Part shown: piece by piece, positions 40,445 through 41,360 of the stretch
How positions within the stretch are numbered: position 1 is the first letter of the stretch
Layout: every line of letters begins with the position of its first letter
Source of the DNA: CAYLHS01 sp964594235
Lineage (GTDB): Bacteria > Actinomycetota > Acidimicrobiia > Spongiisociales > UBA4744
Assembly (NCBI GenBank): GCA_964594235.1
Contig: CAZQMF010000010.1
Location: 1 to 41,360, forward strand
Reading direction: 5' to 3'
DNA: 41,360 nucleotides
Translations under genes and position numbers: made by a program
Notes under the pieces: generated by a model
Told to the model about the DNA's origin: nothing
Seen by the model: the letters and a program-made list of their open reading frames with translations, nothing else
The model's database searches: none

Positions 40445-41360
40445 TCCGGTCTCCCGTTGCGCCACTCGATCTGCTTCAGACCCGCATCGACGAGGGTCCG
40501 TTCCTGTTTTGCGAGTTCAAGATCGGCCTCGACCATCATGTTGACGAGATCGGAGAACTCGATCTTCGGGCTCCATCCGAGGACCATACGGGCTCTGGTG
40601 GTATCGCCCTGGAGGACGTCGACCTCAGCCGGGCGAAAGTATCGTTCGTCGACTTTGACGTGCTCCTCGTAGTCCAGGTCGAGCAGCCCGAACGCCGCCT
40701 CGCAGAACTCTCGAACCGAGTGGCGTTCGCCCGTCGCGACGACAAAATCGCCGGGGGTGTCGTGCTGAAGCATCAGCCACATGGCCTCAACGAAGTCGCC
40801 GGCGAATCCCCAGTCGCGTTCCGCATCGAGATTGCCGAGGAAGACATAGTCCTGGAGGCCGAGCTTGATACGCGTCGCAGCCCTGGTGATCTTGCGGGTG
40901 ACGAAGGTTTCGCCGCGCCTCGGCGACTCGTGGTTGAAGAGGATTCCGTTGCTCGCGAACAGCCCGTAGGCTTCTCGGTAGTTGACGGTCTGCCAGAACG
41001 AGTAGACCTTCGCGACGCCGTACGGACTCCGGGGATGGAACGGCGTGCGTTCATTCTGGGGGATCTCCGTGACCTTGCCGAACATCTCCGACGACGACGC
41101 CTGGTAGAAGCGAACCGACGAACCGGCCCGGCGAATTGCTTCGAGCAGTCGGAGCGTGCCGATCGCGTCGACATCGGCCGTGTAGATCGGATTGTGGAAC
41201 GAAACCCCGACGTGGGACTGGGCCCCCAGGTTGTAGATCTCGCTCGGTTCGATCTCCTCGAGCAGGTGGACGAGGCTGTTGCCATCGCTCAGGTCTCCAT
41301 AGTGGAGATAGAGGCGAGCCGACTCACTGTGCGGGTCGATGTAGAGATGATCGATCCTCT
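40441..41360 (-). CDS. gmd: GDP-mannose 4,6-dehydratase (N terminus outside window)
   Basis: The frame is open from the window end to TGA at 40441-40443, about 305 residues. It contains YNLGAQSHVGVSF, the catalytic Ser/Thr-Glu region YQASSSEMFGKV, the YGVAK Tyr-Lys pair (SPYGVAKVYSFW), NHESPRRGETFVTRKIT and RDWGFAGDFVEAMWLML, all diagnostic of Gmd. It converts GDP-D-mannose to GDP-4-keto-6-deoxy-D-mannose using bound NADP. The N-terminal nucleotide-binding glycine motif lies beyond 41360. An ATG at 41085 is inside the catalytic motif and is not the start. Confidence 0.96.
   Translation of the reverse strand, partial: RIDHLYIDPHSESARLYLHYGDLSDGNSLVHLLEEIEPSEIYNLGAQSHVGVSFHNPIYTADVDAIGTLRLLEAIRRAGSSVRFYQASSSEMFGKVTEIPQNERTPFHPRSPYGVAKVYSFWQTVNYREAYGLFASNGILFNHESPRRGETFVTRKITRAATRIKLGLQDYVFLGNLDAERDWGFAGDFVEAMWLMLQHDTPGDFVVATGERHSVREFCEAAFGLLDLDYEEHVKVDERYFRPAEVDVLQGDTTRARMVLGWSPKIEFSDLVNMMVEADLELAKQERTLVDAGLKQIEWRNGRPE

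Noticed and set aside
1..41360. CRISPR arrays, insertion sequences, tRNA or rRNA genes, riboswitches
   Set aside because: No regularly spaced repeats, transposase motifs, tRNA cloverleaf other than the tmRNA ends, or known riboswitch cores were recognised by eye; a covariance-model scan was not possible.

Overview
The window looks like chromosomal DNA of a high-GC Gram-positive actinobacterium, most likely an uncultured lineage near the Acidimicrobiia; the class is an inference. Supporting signs are the high GC content, many GTG starts, dense ATGA/GTGA stop-start overlaps, several probable leaderless starts, and gene orders shared with Mycobacterium tuberculosis: comF-hpf-(x)-secA, prfB-ftsE-ftsX-smpB-ssrA, and JAMM protease-cysO-Rv1339-like-rph-rdgB. 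No prophage, transposon, CRISPR array or tRNA gene was seen. It reads as a mostly core region with some lineage-specific insertions.

Region 1 (1-7.2 kb): the 3' end of ahcY, a divergent membrane FtsH-like AAA protease on the minus strand, then a plus-strand run comF-hpf-response regulator-HEAT protein-HD-GYP phosphodiesterase. The last three form a tightly coupled signalling cassette placed between hpf and secA. Its HEAT and HD-GYP proteins share the same N-terminal domain.

Region 2 (7.3-15.8 kb): secA, prfB (needing a programmed +1 frameshift), ftsE, ftsX, a secreted coiled-coil M23/LytM protein, smpB, a convergent thioredoxin-like membrane protein, and ssrA (tmRNA). This is a block for protein export, translation termination, division-linked wall hydrolysis and ribosome rescue.

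Region 3 (15.9-23.2 kb): mixed small units. They are a SLOG-like protein, a YbaK-like protein, an EAL protein with an altered catalytic segment, a class III nucleotide cyclase, AzlCD, a PCuAC copper chaperone lipoprotein, an L,D-transpeptidase, a Gfo/Idh/MocA oxidoreductase and a GNAT acetyltransferase.

Region 4 (23.2-31.7 kb): a TetR-ABC ATPase-FtsX-like permease operon with a large concentric palindrome over the tetR promoter and start codon, then an aldo/keto reductase, a small membrane protein, a DinG-type helicase and a convergent patatin-like lipase.

Region 5 (31.7-35.4 kb): an operon of a JAMM protease (probable CTG start), a CysO-like sulfur carrier whose di-glycine tail is capped by Glu, a metallo-beta-lactamase-fold protein, rph, rdgB and a flippase-like membrane protein.

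Region 6 (35.4-41.4 kb): an exopolysaccharide locus, with a Wzz/BY-kinase-type protein and a GT4 glycosyltransferase on plus facing a WecG/TagA-type transferase, fcl and partial gmd on minus.

Most starts were moved inward from the longest reading frame using Shine-Dalgarno sites, family alignment from memory, or overlap with the upstream stop. All family calls rest on recognised motifs, not on searches.
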